Assembly: GCA_017517305.1 (NCBI GenBank)
Contig: JAFWZV010000007.1
Coordinates: forward strand, 1-64,000
DNA length: 64,000 nucleotides
Direction: 5' to 3'
DNA from: Lachnospiraceae bacterium
GTDB taxonomy: Bacteria; Bacillota; Clostridia; Lachnospirales; Lachnospiraceae
Each line of letters begins with the position of its first letter. Positions within the stretch are counted from its first letter, which is position 1. This document shows positions 9,726 to 17,494 of this stretch, piece after piece. The notes beneath the pieces are model-generated. The model did not search any database, was not told the origin of the DNA, and was given only the letters and a program-made list of their open reading frames with translations. The translations under genes were made by a program, and so were the position numbers.

Positions 9726-10448
9726 ATGCAATTAAGAATTAGTCATGAGGTAAAGGAACCTTTAGTTTTGCCTTTGAATTATCAGTATTTTATACAGTCA
9801 ATAATATATAGAAATATTGGTAGTGAAACAGAATATAGTGCCTTTTTGCATGATAAGGGATATTCCTTTATGGATAGACAATATCGTATGTTTGTATTTA
9901 GCTTATTAGAGGGTAAATATGAGATTTCTCAAGGAAAGATAATTTTTAGAGACTATGTAAGCTTCGAAGTGAGAAGTCCGGAGGTGAATATTGTCAGGCT
10001 GCTTAAGGAGAATTTGGAACAAAATGGGATAAATTACCTAGGACAGCATTATGACAATATTCAGCTAGAATTACTAGATAGAACCATTACCAGTGATACG
10101 ATCAAAATACGTATGAAATCACCAATCTGTGTATATTCCACAGAAGAGGAGACGAAGAAAACCATTTATTTTTCTCCTAATGATGAGGATTTTGCAGGAA
10201 TTGTAGGGGATAATTTTATAAGAAAATACTACGCATACAAGGGAATTGTTCCAGAAACAGATATACTTCTAAGGCCTATAAGGGTTACGCAAAAGGACAA
10301 GTTTGTAACGAAGTATAAAGGAATATATGTTAGTGGTTGGAAGGGAATCTATGAATTGCATGGAGAACCTAAGTATTTGGACTTTTTGTATCAAACTGGA
10401 ATAGGAAGTAAGAATGCACAGGGCTTTGGGTTGTTTGATATTGTGTAG
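9726..10448 (+). CDS. cas6: Cas6 pre-crRNA endoribonuclease of operon A
   Basis: A 240-aa RAMP-fold RNase that would cut precursor crRNA within each repeat. The N-terminus carries LPLNYQYFIQSIIYRNI and the family pattern FLHDKGYSF, where the His is a candidate catalytic residue. The C-terminus ends in the glycine-rich loop GIGSKNAQGFGLFDIV. AAAGGGG precedes ATG 9726. It closes operon A and is followed by a terminator. A second, unlike Cas6 (268 aa) begins operon B only about 220 bp downstream, suggesting that the two systems process different repeats. Confidence 0.92.
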   Translation: MQLRISHEVKEPLVLPLNYQYFIQSIIYRNIGSETEYSAFLHDKGYSFMDRQYRMFVFSLLEGKYEISQGKIIFRDYVSFEVRSPEVNIVRLLKENLEQNGINYLGQHYDNIQLELLDRTITSDTIKIRMKSPICVYSTEEETKKTIYFSPNDEDFAGIVGDNFIRKYYAYKGIVPETDILLRPIRVTQKDKFVTKYKGIYVSGWKGIYELHGEPKYLDFLYQTGIGSKNAQGFGLFDIV

Positions 10449-10516
10449 TACAACAAAGCAAGGGATGAGTAGAATCCGCTTTATAATGTGATAAAAACAA
10501 AATAGTACGCTTATGT

Positions 10517-10553
10517 GAAACTGGATTAGTGGATAATCCAGTTTCATTTTTTG
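10517..10553 (+). terminator. Terminator of operon A
   Basis: A perfect 12-bp stem (GAAACTGGATTA with TAATCCAGTTTC), a 5-nt loop and a six-T run. It cleanly separates the III-D2-like operon from the III-A operon. Confidence 0.88.
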
Positions 10554-10665
10554 TGTGTATTCGTAATTGATTAATCTGCTACAATTTTCAGGAATATTCA
10601 TATACAAAATTTAGAAATTAATGTAAAATAATACTTAGTTTTTGACGAATTATAGGGGTGAAATA

Positions 10666-11472
10666 TTGGAAGGACAAAAGTTATATAGATTAAGAATGTG
10701 GCTTGATATAGGGGACTGGGATTATAAGGACTTTGGATATAATAAATCTTCACTATTCCATGGCGCGCTGATGCAGCTTATATCTAAGGATTACGCAGAA
10801 TTGATGCATCAGGAAGGGCTGAGGCCCTATAGTCAGCATGTGGGATGGAGTAATGGAAGGCCTATATGGGAGATTTGTACGCTGACTAATCAGGCATATG
10901 AGGAGATCATAAAGCCTTTATTGGATGAGGACTTTGAGACCATAGAATTAGAACACAATTTAAGAAGGATAGGTATAAAGGATAAGGTACTAGAAGAATT
11001 ATCTGTAAGTGATATGTTAGATAATGTCTATGGAGATAATTCTGAAAATATTTTTGTAATTAGCTTTGATACACCAACTGCATTTAAGCGAGATGGAAAA
11101 TATATTAATTTTCCGGATATGTATCTGCTATATAGAAATATTATGGCAAAACAGGAGGAAAACTGTGAAGAATATGGCATGTTTGATGAAGATATGCTGT
11201 TTGAATTAACAGATAATACTAGGCTTTTGTCCTATAGCTTAAATAGTGCAACCTTTTTCTTAGAGGGAGTTAGAATACCTGCCTTTAAGGGTCAGATAAG
11301 AGTACAGGTTAAGAGTACGCAAACTGTGATTAATTATGCCAATATGCTGTTTGAATATGCAAATTATGCAGGAATAGGAATTAAAACGGCTTTGGGCATG
11401 GGATATGTAAATATTTCGCAGCAAAGGAGGAGAGACAATGTCAGAACAGATGACAACACCCATTGCAGCTGA
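10666..11472 (+). CDS. cas6: Cas6-family endoribonuclease of the III-A operon
   Basis: A 268-aa RAMP protein. TTG 10666 (EGQKLYRLRMWLDIG) is preferred because AGGGGTG lies 6 nt upstream; an upstream TTG at 10642 lacks a ribosome site. Visible Cas6 features are LFHGALMQLI, the LRPYSQHV strand and a C-terminal glycine loop (GIGIKTALGMGYVNI). It would mature crRNAs for the Csm complex encoded next. The end overlaps csm1 by 35 bp, indicating coupled translation. It shares little visible identity with the Cas6 at 9726 beyond the fold signature. Confidence 0.85.
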   Translation: MEGQKLYRLRMWLDIGDWDYKDFGYNKSSLFHGALMQLISKDYAELMHQEGLRPYSQHVGWSNGRPIWEICTLTNQAYEEIIKPLLDEDFETIELEHNLRRIGIKDKVLEELSVSDMLDNVYGDNSENIFVISFDTPTAFKRDGKYINFPDMYLLYRNIMAKQEENCEEYGMFDEDMLFELTDNTRLLSYSLNSATFFLEGVRIPAFKGQIRVQVKSTQTVINYANMLFEYANYAGIGIKTALGMGYVNISQQRRRDNVRTDDNTHCS

Positions 11473-13882
11473 TGATATAGCTGTAATAATTGCGGGACTA
11501 CTGCATGATGTGGGTAAGGTTATATATAATCCTAATATGAAAACTGGTGGAGTAGCACATGGTGCTCATGGTAAGGCTTATTTGGAGAAGATTTTAAAAT
11601 CAAGTAACCTAAGTGATTATCATCAGAACATGATTCTAGAAGCTGCAGCCTTCCACCACGAGAAGGAGTTGGGACATGCTTCTGAAAAGGTAGATGATAA
11701 CTCCACAGCTTATATTACTTATATGGCAGATTATGTTGCTGCCTCTGTTGAGAGGATGCAACATAACAAGGAAGCATATGTGGATTATGAGTTTATGCAG
11801 ACAAAGCCTCTTGAATCAGTGTTTGATTTGTTATTTGAAGAGGATGGGGCTAAGGTTAACAGAAGCTATTATAAAGCTCTTACTCTAGGCCATGAGGATG
11901 AGATTAATTATCCTAATATAAACACTAATCTAATTAATCAAAATTTCTATGAGCTTATAGAGAAAAGATTAGATGAAATCCTTAAGGATATAGAGCTTAG
12001 TACAGATTTTGTTAATAGTTTATTGGCTGTACTTGAGGAAACCTTAACCTATATTCCAGCAGTACATTTTGATAAGAGGGATATATCTTTGTATGATCAT
12101 CTGAAGATGGTTGCAGGTTTAAATAGCTGTATAAAACAGTATATGGAGGAAAAGTATCAGGGCGTAAGCTATAAGACTGTTTTATATGATAATAGAGATA
12201 GCTTTGTAAAAGAAAAGGCCTTTTTACTATATTCTATGGACATATCAGGTATTCAAAAATTTATTTATACCATAGATAATAAAGATGTATTAAGGAATTT
12301 AAGAGCAAGATCCTTCTACCTTGAAATAATGATGGAGCATATTATAGATGGCTTGTTGGATAAGCTTAGCTTAACAAGAGCTAATGCTTTGTATGCCGGT
12401 GGTGGACATTGTTATTTGGTAATTCCTAATACTGACTTGGTAAAGCAGGCAGTGAAGGAGTATGAACAGGAGATAAAACAATGGCTCATTAAACATTATG
12501 GCACTGAGCTTTATGTGGGTTCAGGCTATGGTGAAGCATCGGCTCAGATATTTAACAATATACCAAATGGTAGCTATCAGAGACTCTTCTCAAGTGTTAG
12601 TGAAGGCATAAATGCATCTAAGGTTAAGAGATATTCAGCAACTGACATAGTTGGTTTAAATAATAGAAGACATACAGATAGATCTAGAGAATGTGTAACC
12701 TGTAAAAGAACAGGGGTTATATCTAAGAATTCTGGAAGATGTGAGCTGTGTTCTCGTATAGTAACCTTGTCTGAAGGTATCATGTCTATGGAAAAGTCCT
12801 ATTTTTCCATAGTTAAAGCTACAGACAAAGAAAACAATCTGGGACTACCACTTCCAGGAGATTGTTATCTACATGCAGATACAGGAAAGGCTTTACATAA
12901 GCGTATGGAGGACCGTGGATTTGTAAGAGCTTATGCAAAGAATAAAAACATAGACAACCTTCCAGTGACAACAGTAATTAAGGTTGGAAATTATGCATAT
13001 TCAGAGAATAATCAGCCTTGGAGCTTTGATGATTTTGCTGATAAGGGAAGAGGAATAAAGAGAGTTGGAATATTAAGAGCTGATGTAGATAATTTGGGTA
13101 CAGCCTTTAGCTTGGGCTTTAATAAGGAAAGTACATTGGCTAGAACAGCTTCCCTATCCAGACAACTTTCACTGTTCTTTAAATATCACTTGAATGGAAT
13201 ACTTCAGGGTAAGAAGGCAGCAGTTGTCTATGCCGGTGGTGATGATTTATTCATAGCTGGTAGCTGGAGAGATATTATAGATATAGGAATGGATATTGAT
13301 ACAAAATTTAGGGAATATACAGGGGGAAAGCTTACCCTATCAGCAGGTATAGGTATGTATTCCCCAAGCTATCCTATTAGTAGGCTGGCAGATGAGGTAG
13401 GTGCTTTAGAAAGCATATCCAAGAAGATGCCTGGCAAGAAAAGTGTAACCCTATTCCCTGATGGAAAAGAAATAAAGGTTTTAGATGGAGCGCATACAAT
13501 AACTCTAAGTAGTGGAACCTACCAGTGGGAACAGCTGCGTAAAGGGGTTATTGGGGACAAGTACAAAACGATAGAGTCCTTTATTAATTCTGTTAATTCT
13601 AGCGATAAGCTAAAGGGAAATAGCTTCTTATATAAGGTGCTTGAGCTGTTAAGACAAAGAGAAGATAAGATTAGCTATGCTAGATTTGCATACATGCTTG
13701 CACGATTAGAAAAGGATTTGAAACAGAATGTTCCTAAAGATAATAATTTCAAAAAGCAGGATAAATTTGTAAAGCAGATAGATGATTTTTCAACGAAGAT
13801 GTATGGCTGGATGAAGAGTGATGAGGATAGCAGACAGCTTATAACAGCTTTATATCTATACGTATATGAAAATCGAAAGTGA
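11438..13882 (+). CDS. csm1: Csm1/Cas10, large subunit of III-A effector
   Basis: An 814-aa Cas10 that senses target RNA, cuts DNA through its HD domain and makes cyclic oligoadenylates through its palm. The HD motif is H23-D24 in GLLHDVGKV. The first palm begins near residue 265 (LYSMDISGIQKFIYTI). A four-cysteine zinc site uses C419, C422, C435 and C438. The second palm has ILRADVDNLGTAFS and an intact G600-G-D-D603 cyclase motif. ATG 11438 follows CAAAGGAGGAGAGAC. Length and domain order are normal for Csm1, so both activities look intact. No CARF effector that would read the cyclic product is seen nearby. Confidence 0.96.
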   Translation: MSEQMTTPIAADDIAVIIAGLLHDVGKVIYNPNMKTGGVAHGAHGKAYLEKILKSSNLSDYHQNMILEAAAFHHEKELGHASEKVDDNSTAYITYMADYVAASVERMQHNKEAYVDYEFMQTKPLESVFDLLFEEDGAKVNRSYYKALTLGHEDEINYPNINTNLINQNFYELIEKRLDEILKDIELSTDFVNSLLAVLEETLTYIPAVHFDKRDISLYDHLKMVAGLNSCIKQYMEEKYQGVSYKTVLYDNRDSFVKEKAFLLYSMDISGIQKFIYTIDNKDVLRNLRARSFYLEIMMEHIIDGLLDKLSLTRANALYAGGGHCYLVIPNTDLVKQAVKEYEQEIKQWLIKHYGTELYVGSGYGEASAQIFNNIPNGSYQRLFSSVSEGINASKVKRYSATDIVGLNNRRHTDRSRECVTCKRTGVISKNSGRCELCSRIVTLSEGIMSMEKSYFSIVKATDKENNLGLPLPGDCYLHADTGKALHKRMEDRGFVRAYAKNKNIDNLPVTTVIKVGNYAYSENNQPWSFDDFADKGRGIKRVGILRADVDNLGTAFSLGFNKESTLARTASLSRQLSLFFKYHLNGILQGKKAAVVYAGGDDLFIAGSWRDIIDIGMDIDTKFREYTGGKLTLSAGIGMYSPSYPISRLADEVGALESISKKMPGKKSVTLFPDGKEIKVLDGAHTITLSSGTYQWEQLRKGVIGDKYKTIESFINSVNSSDKLKGNSFLYKVLELLRQREDKISYARFAYMLARLEKDLKQNVPKDNNFKKQDKFVKQIDDFSTKMYGWMKSDEDSRQLITALYLYVYENRK

Positions 13883-13895
13883 TAAGGAGGAATAA

Positions 13896-14342
13896 ATGGT
13901 GAAGGCAGTTATTAATCAAAAGACATATGTTGATGATGCTGAGAAGGTTATCAAGAACTTATATGCTGTAAATGAAGATACAAATAAGGGTACTAATAGA
14001 AGCAATATGATAACAACCTCTAAGATTAGAAGAATTCTGGCAATGTCAGCAGATATATATAATTATGTTATGAGTCAGGAAACTGGAAATCCAGATGAGC
14101 TAATGGCTAAGATAGATTACTTAAGAATGAGATGTGTCTATGAATGTGGTAGAGAGGCAGTTGTTAAGAGATTTGTAGATGGTTCAAAATTGTTGGATGC
14201 ATTGGTTTATATCAAAAGTCTTACAGCTTCAGATGATGTTGATAATGAAAAGCTTTATGTAGATATCAAAAGGGAATACATTCTGTTCAATAGATATTTG
14301 GAAGCATTAGTAGCATATCACAGATTTTATGGAAATGAGTAG
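13896..14342 (+). CDS. csm2: Csm2, small subunit (Cas11) of III-A effector
   Basis: A 148-aa mostly helical protein, of usual Csm2 size. It shows the family pattern: a helix with TTSKIRRILAMSADIYNYV, then KIDYLRMRCVYECGRE and a C-terminal FNRYLEALVAYHRFYG. Csm2 lines the inner filament of the complex and contacts the crRNA-target duplex. ATG 13896 sits 13 nt after the csm1 stop behind AAGGAGG; csm3 begins 11 nt after its end. Confidence 0.93.
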   Translation: MVKAVINQKTYVDDAEKVIKNLYAVNEDTNKGTNRSNMITTSKIRRILAMSADIYNYVMSQETGNPDELMAKIDYLRMRCVYECGREAVVKRFVDGSKLLDALVYIKSLTASDDVDNEKLYVDIKREYILFNRYLEALVAYHRFYGNE

Positions 14343-14353
14343 GAGGTAGAGAC

Positions 14354-15001
14354 ATGTATTCAAAAATTCAAATTACTGGTGAGATAGAATTAGTAACAGG
14401 TTTACATATAGGTGGAAGTAGTGCATTTTCCGCTATAGGAGCAGTAGATAATCCAATAGTTCGAGATGTGAAGACAAATCTTCCTATGATTCCAGGAAGC
14501 TCTTTAAAGGGAAAGGTTAGAACCCTGTTGGCAAGAAAATATTGTCCAAACGCTAAAAAACCCACATTTGATAGTGATAATATAACAAAATTATTTGGAA
14601 ATGGTAAATTGTTATTTAGAGATATGGTGCTCTATAATGCCGATGAGTTAAGACAGCTAAATATAGATAGCTTAACAGAGGTGAAATTCGAGAATACTAT
14701 ATCCCGTTTTGATGGAAAAGCAAATCCTCGTCAGATGGAGAGAGCCGTACGTGGTTCCAAATTTAACCTTGATTTAGTTTATGAGTTTAGAAATATGAAT
14801 TCATGCAAAGAGGATTTAACACTTTTAGCGGAAGGCCTAAAGCTATTACAATATGACTATCTTGGAGGAAGTGGATCAAGAGGCTATGGAAAGGTTAAGA
14901 TAAATGGTGGAATAAAGGCAGAATGTGTTGCAGGTGATGATGTTGATAAGAATAATATGGAAGAGATTAATAAGATATTAGAAACTGCTGTATTGAATTA
15001 A
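14354..15001 (+). CDS. csm3: Csm3, Cas7-type backbone subunit and target RNase
   Basis: A 215-aa Cas7 protein that forms the crRNA-binding backbone and cuts target RNA every six nucleotides. The motif GLHIGGSSAFSAIGAVDNP places Asp32 at the position of the catalytic Asp33 of Streptococcus thermophilus Csm3. MIPGSSLKGKVRTLLA and the glycine loop GGSGSRGYGKV are also present. AGGAGG precedes the start. All residues expected for activity are visible. Confidence 0.96.
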   Translation: MYSKIQITGEIELVTGLHIGGSSAFSAIGAVDNPIVRDVKTNLPMIPGSSLKGKVRTLLARKYCPNAKKPTFDSDNITKLFGNGKLLFRDMVLYNADELRQLNIDSLTEVKFENTISRFDGKANPRQMERAVRGSKFNLDLVYEFRNMNSCKEDLTLLAEGLKLLQYDYLGGSGSRGYGKVKINGGIKAECVAGDDVDKNNMEEINKILETAVLN

Positions 15002-15011
15002 GGAGGTTTGT

Positions 15012-15962
15012 ATGAATTATATTGCATATAAGCTGGAGTTCCCTTGTGGAGTACATTTTGGCAAAAATTCTTTGACTGATAGCTTGTTTCGGGTGTGCGC
15101 TGATACTATTTTTTCAGCACTGTGTCAAGAAGCTGTTAAGATAGGACAGGACAAGTTGGAGGAATTGGTGTCAAGATGTAAAGCTGGTGGAATTTTGATA
15201 TCTGATGGGTTGCCATATATATATGATGCAGATTCAAAGCAAGACACTCTATATGTTCCAAAGCCTATTGTGGGTAAACAAAGTAGAGAAGATGGTCAGG
15301 TAATTGATTCTGTCAAGAGAAAAGCCTTTAATAAGCTTACATATGTACCTATAGATAAGCTTACAGAATATCTAAATGGAGAGATAGATGAATATATCGT
15401 TGATGAACAGGAGAAGCTAAGCTCTCTTGGCAAAGAGGATATGAGAGTACTGGTTAATCTAAAAGATGGTAAGATGCCTTATCATCTGGGAACCTTCTCC
15501 TTCAATGATGGTAATGGATTATATATTGTCCTTGGATATGAGACAGAAGCAGATAAAAGCTTATTCTGCGAGCTTATAAAGAATTTGTCCTATTCAGGCA
15601 TAGGTGGCAAGAGAAGTGCAGGTTTAGGTGGATTTGTGGTTACTGAATTTGAGTTAGATAATCAATATATAGAAAGACTTAACCAGACAGAGGGGGCTAC
15701 CTTTATGACCCTTTCTGTAAGTTTACCTGTAGGAGATGAAAATGAGCTATCTCCAATATTAGAAGAGGCAACCTACGAGGTGATGAAAAGAAGCGGATTC
15801 ATAGATTTTGAAGGACAGGACAAATATATTAGAAAAGAAGATTTGTATGTATTTGCTGCAGGCTCATGCTTTGCGCAAAGGTATGAGGGAGATATATACA
15901 ATGTTGGCTATGATGATACAAAGGTATATAGATATGCAAAACCAATGTTTTTGCAGCTATAG
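15012..15962 (+). CDS. csm4: Csm4, Cas5-type subunit binding the crRNA 5' tag
   Basis: A 316-aa RAMP protein of normal Csm4 length. It starts with YIAYKLEFPCGVHFG and contains a first-domain pattern DTIFSALCQEAVKIG and the central glycine loop YSGIGGKRSAGLGGF. Csm4 caps the complex, holding the crRNA 5' handle and Csm1. It begins 10 nt after csm3 with an AGGAGG site and is followed at 12 nt by csm5. Confidence 0.94.
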   Translation: MNYIAYKLEFPCGVHFGKNSLTDSLFRVCADTIFSALCQEAVKIGQDKLEELVSRCKAGGILISDGLPYIYDADSKQDTLYVPKPIVGKQSREDGQVIDSVKRKAFNKLTYVPIDKLTEYLNGEIDEYIVDEQEKLSSLGKEDMRVLVNLKDGKMPYHLGTFSFNDGNGLYIVLGYETEADKSLFCELIKNLSYSGIGGKRSAGLGGFVVTEFELDNQYIERLNQTEGATFMTLSVSLPVGDENELSPILEEATYEVMKRSGFIDFEGQDKYIRKEDLYVFAAGSCFAQRYEGDIYNVGYDDTKVYRYAKPMFLQL

Positions 15963-15974
15963 GAGGTAAAAACC

Positions 15975-17330
15975 ATGGGAATTGATTTTTCAAATGTGGA
16001 TTTAAGTGCTATTCCGATTGTGGATGAGCCTAAGAAATCATCTAAGAATACATACACAGGATATAGAAATAACAAAAATAGCAATGGTTATTCTAAAGCA
16101 AATAAGGAAATTCCTAAGGATGCAAAGGATAATCTTAGTGTATATGATGTTACTCTTATATGTGAGGGACCCCTTTACATAGGAAGTGGAAGTGAACTGA
16201 CTAAAAAGGAGTATATGATAGATACAGATAATTCTAACAAGCCAATAGCAGTTAGAATTCCATCCTTCGAGAAGATGTATGGGAGCTTAATAGATAAGGG
16301 TCTGTTGGAGGAATACGAGAAGTTTATGTGTGACAATGATTGCGCTGAAACCTTAGGTGAATGGCTTTCGGCTATTGACAGTATTTCCTCTCAGGAGATA
16401 GAAAGCTGGGATAACAGAGTATTGCGTGGTATAGGAGATGCTATATCAGAGGGTAAGGAAAGCTTTGCTATTAATACCTTTATGAGAGATGGCATGGAAG
16501 CACCATATGTTCCAGGAAGCTCTTTAAAGGGAATGCTTAGAACTATTTTGTTGGGATACTATGTAAGCAACAATAAGGATAATCTAAAATGGGAAAGACA
16601 ACAAATTAAGGATGTCTGTAAAGAGTTTAAGAATAAGTCTATAAATGCAGTGGATGCTTTGAAAAAAATAAATTCAGTGGCTGATTCTGTAGAAAAAAAG
16701 TGCTTTGTAGAGACCTGGAAAGAGGATGGTAAGCCTGTAGAGATTAACTATATGTCAGGGCTAAAGATTTCCGACAGTAAGCCACTAAGCAATTTAGATA
16801 TGGTGCTTTGCCAGAAGCTTGATCAAGACAGAACAGGAAAAGAAAATTATATCAATATACTTAGAGAAAGCGTAATGCCTGGAACAAATATTAGCTTTAC
16901 TATGACCTTAGATAGTAATGTTATTAATAGCAAGTTTCTAAGTAAATTTCAGTGTAATGATAAAACTTCTTTTGTAAAGCTACTGTCTAATGCAATAAAG
17001 GCAAATAGCTCAGCTTACTATGAGAATTTCCTTAAAAACTTTGGAAATAGTGGTGCAGCTGTGCCAGGAGAGTCAACCGTATGGCTTGGAGGAGGAGTAG
17101 GCTTTGTTAGTAAAACTGTAGTATATTCAATGTTTTCACACAATGATGCTATTGAAATTATTAATGCTATATTTGATATGGATGAACAGTCAAAGAAGAA
17201 TAGTAAGAAAGCCATAACTCACAAGGAGGACTCACTTGTAGCTCCTAAAATGGTAAAATTGACAAAATATAATAATAACTTAAAAGAGTTTGGAAGATGT
17301 AAAATCCAGATAAAACCACGTGAATTATAA
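15975..17330 (+). CDS. csm5: Csm5, Cas7-type subunit at the crRNA 3' end
   Basis: A 451-aa RAMP protein. After a polar, probably flexible stretch of about 55 residues it shows YDVTLICEGPLYIGSGSEL, APYVPGSSLKGMLRTILLGYY and a long second half ending in FGRCKIQIKP, all typical of Csm5. Csm5 helps to trim and cap the crRNA 3' end. AGGAGG lies 9 nt before ATG 15975. It is the last gene of the III-A operon and is followed by a terminator. The N-terminal extension is longer than in many Csm5 proteins. Confidence 0.93.
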   Translation: MGIDFSNVDLSAIPIVDEPKKSSKNTYTGYRNNKNSNGYSKANKEIPKDAKDNLSVYDVTLICEGPLYIGSGSELTKKEYMIDTDNSNKPIAVRIPSFEKMYGSLIDKGLLEEYEKFMCDNDCAETLGEWLSAIDSISSQEIESWDNRVLRGIGDAISEGKESFAINTFMRDGMEAPYVPGSSLKGMLRTILLGYYVSNNKDNLKWERQQIKDVCKEFKNKSINAVDALKKINSVADSVEKKCFVETWKEDGKPVEINYMSGLKISDSKPLSNLDMVLCQKLDQDRTGKENYINILRESVMPGTNISFTMTLDSNVINSKFLSKFQCNDKTSFVKLLSNAIKANSSAYYENFLKNFGNSGAAVPGESTVWLGGGVGFVSKTVVYSMFSHNDAIEIINAIFDMDEQSKKNSKKAITHKEDSLVAPKMVKLTKYNNNLKEFGRCKIQIKPREL

Positions 17331-17335
17331 TGAGC

Positions 17336-17370
17336 AAACGCTGTAGTGAATTGTAAGCTACAGCGTTTTA
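17336..17370 (+). terminator. Terminator of the III-A operon
   Basis: An 11-bp stem (AAACGCTGTAG with CTACAGCGTTT) with an 11-nt loop is followed by a T-rich tail (TATATTTT). Confidence 0.82.
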
Positions 17371-17434
17371 TATTTTCAATAATAGTACATTATAGTTAAA
17401 ACATGGGTAGGAATAACCTCTGTTCTATTCCAAT

Positions 17435-17463
17435 TTGACTATCCTACACCCAAGAATTATAAT
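17435..17463 (+). promoter_or_regulatory. Promoter of operon C, resembling the operon A promoter
   Basis: TTGACT at 17435-17440, 17 bp spacer, TATAAT at 17458-17463. The ACTAT start and AGAATTATAAT end are identical to the promoter at 1973. Inverted repeats surround the -35: GTAGGA (17407) with TCCTAC (17442), and GGAATA (17410) with TATTCC (17426). These could be an operator. Confidence 0.7.
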
Positions 17464-17494
17464 ATAACCAACTGTACCTTACGGGAGGAAAACT

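Noticed and set aside
10449-10665. A CRISPR array or leader between the two cas6 genes
   Set aside because: The 216 bp contain a terminator and AT-rich sequence but no repeated unit.
10642-10665. TTG 10642 as the start of the second Cas6
   Set aside because: No ribosome site precedes it, whereas TTG 10666 has AGGGGTG at good spacing.
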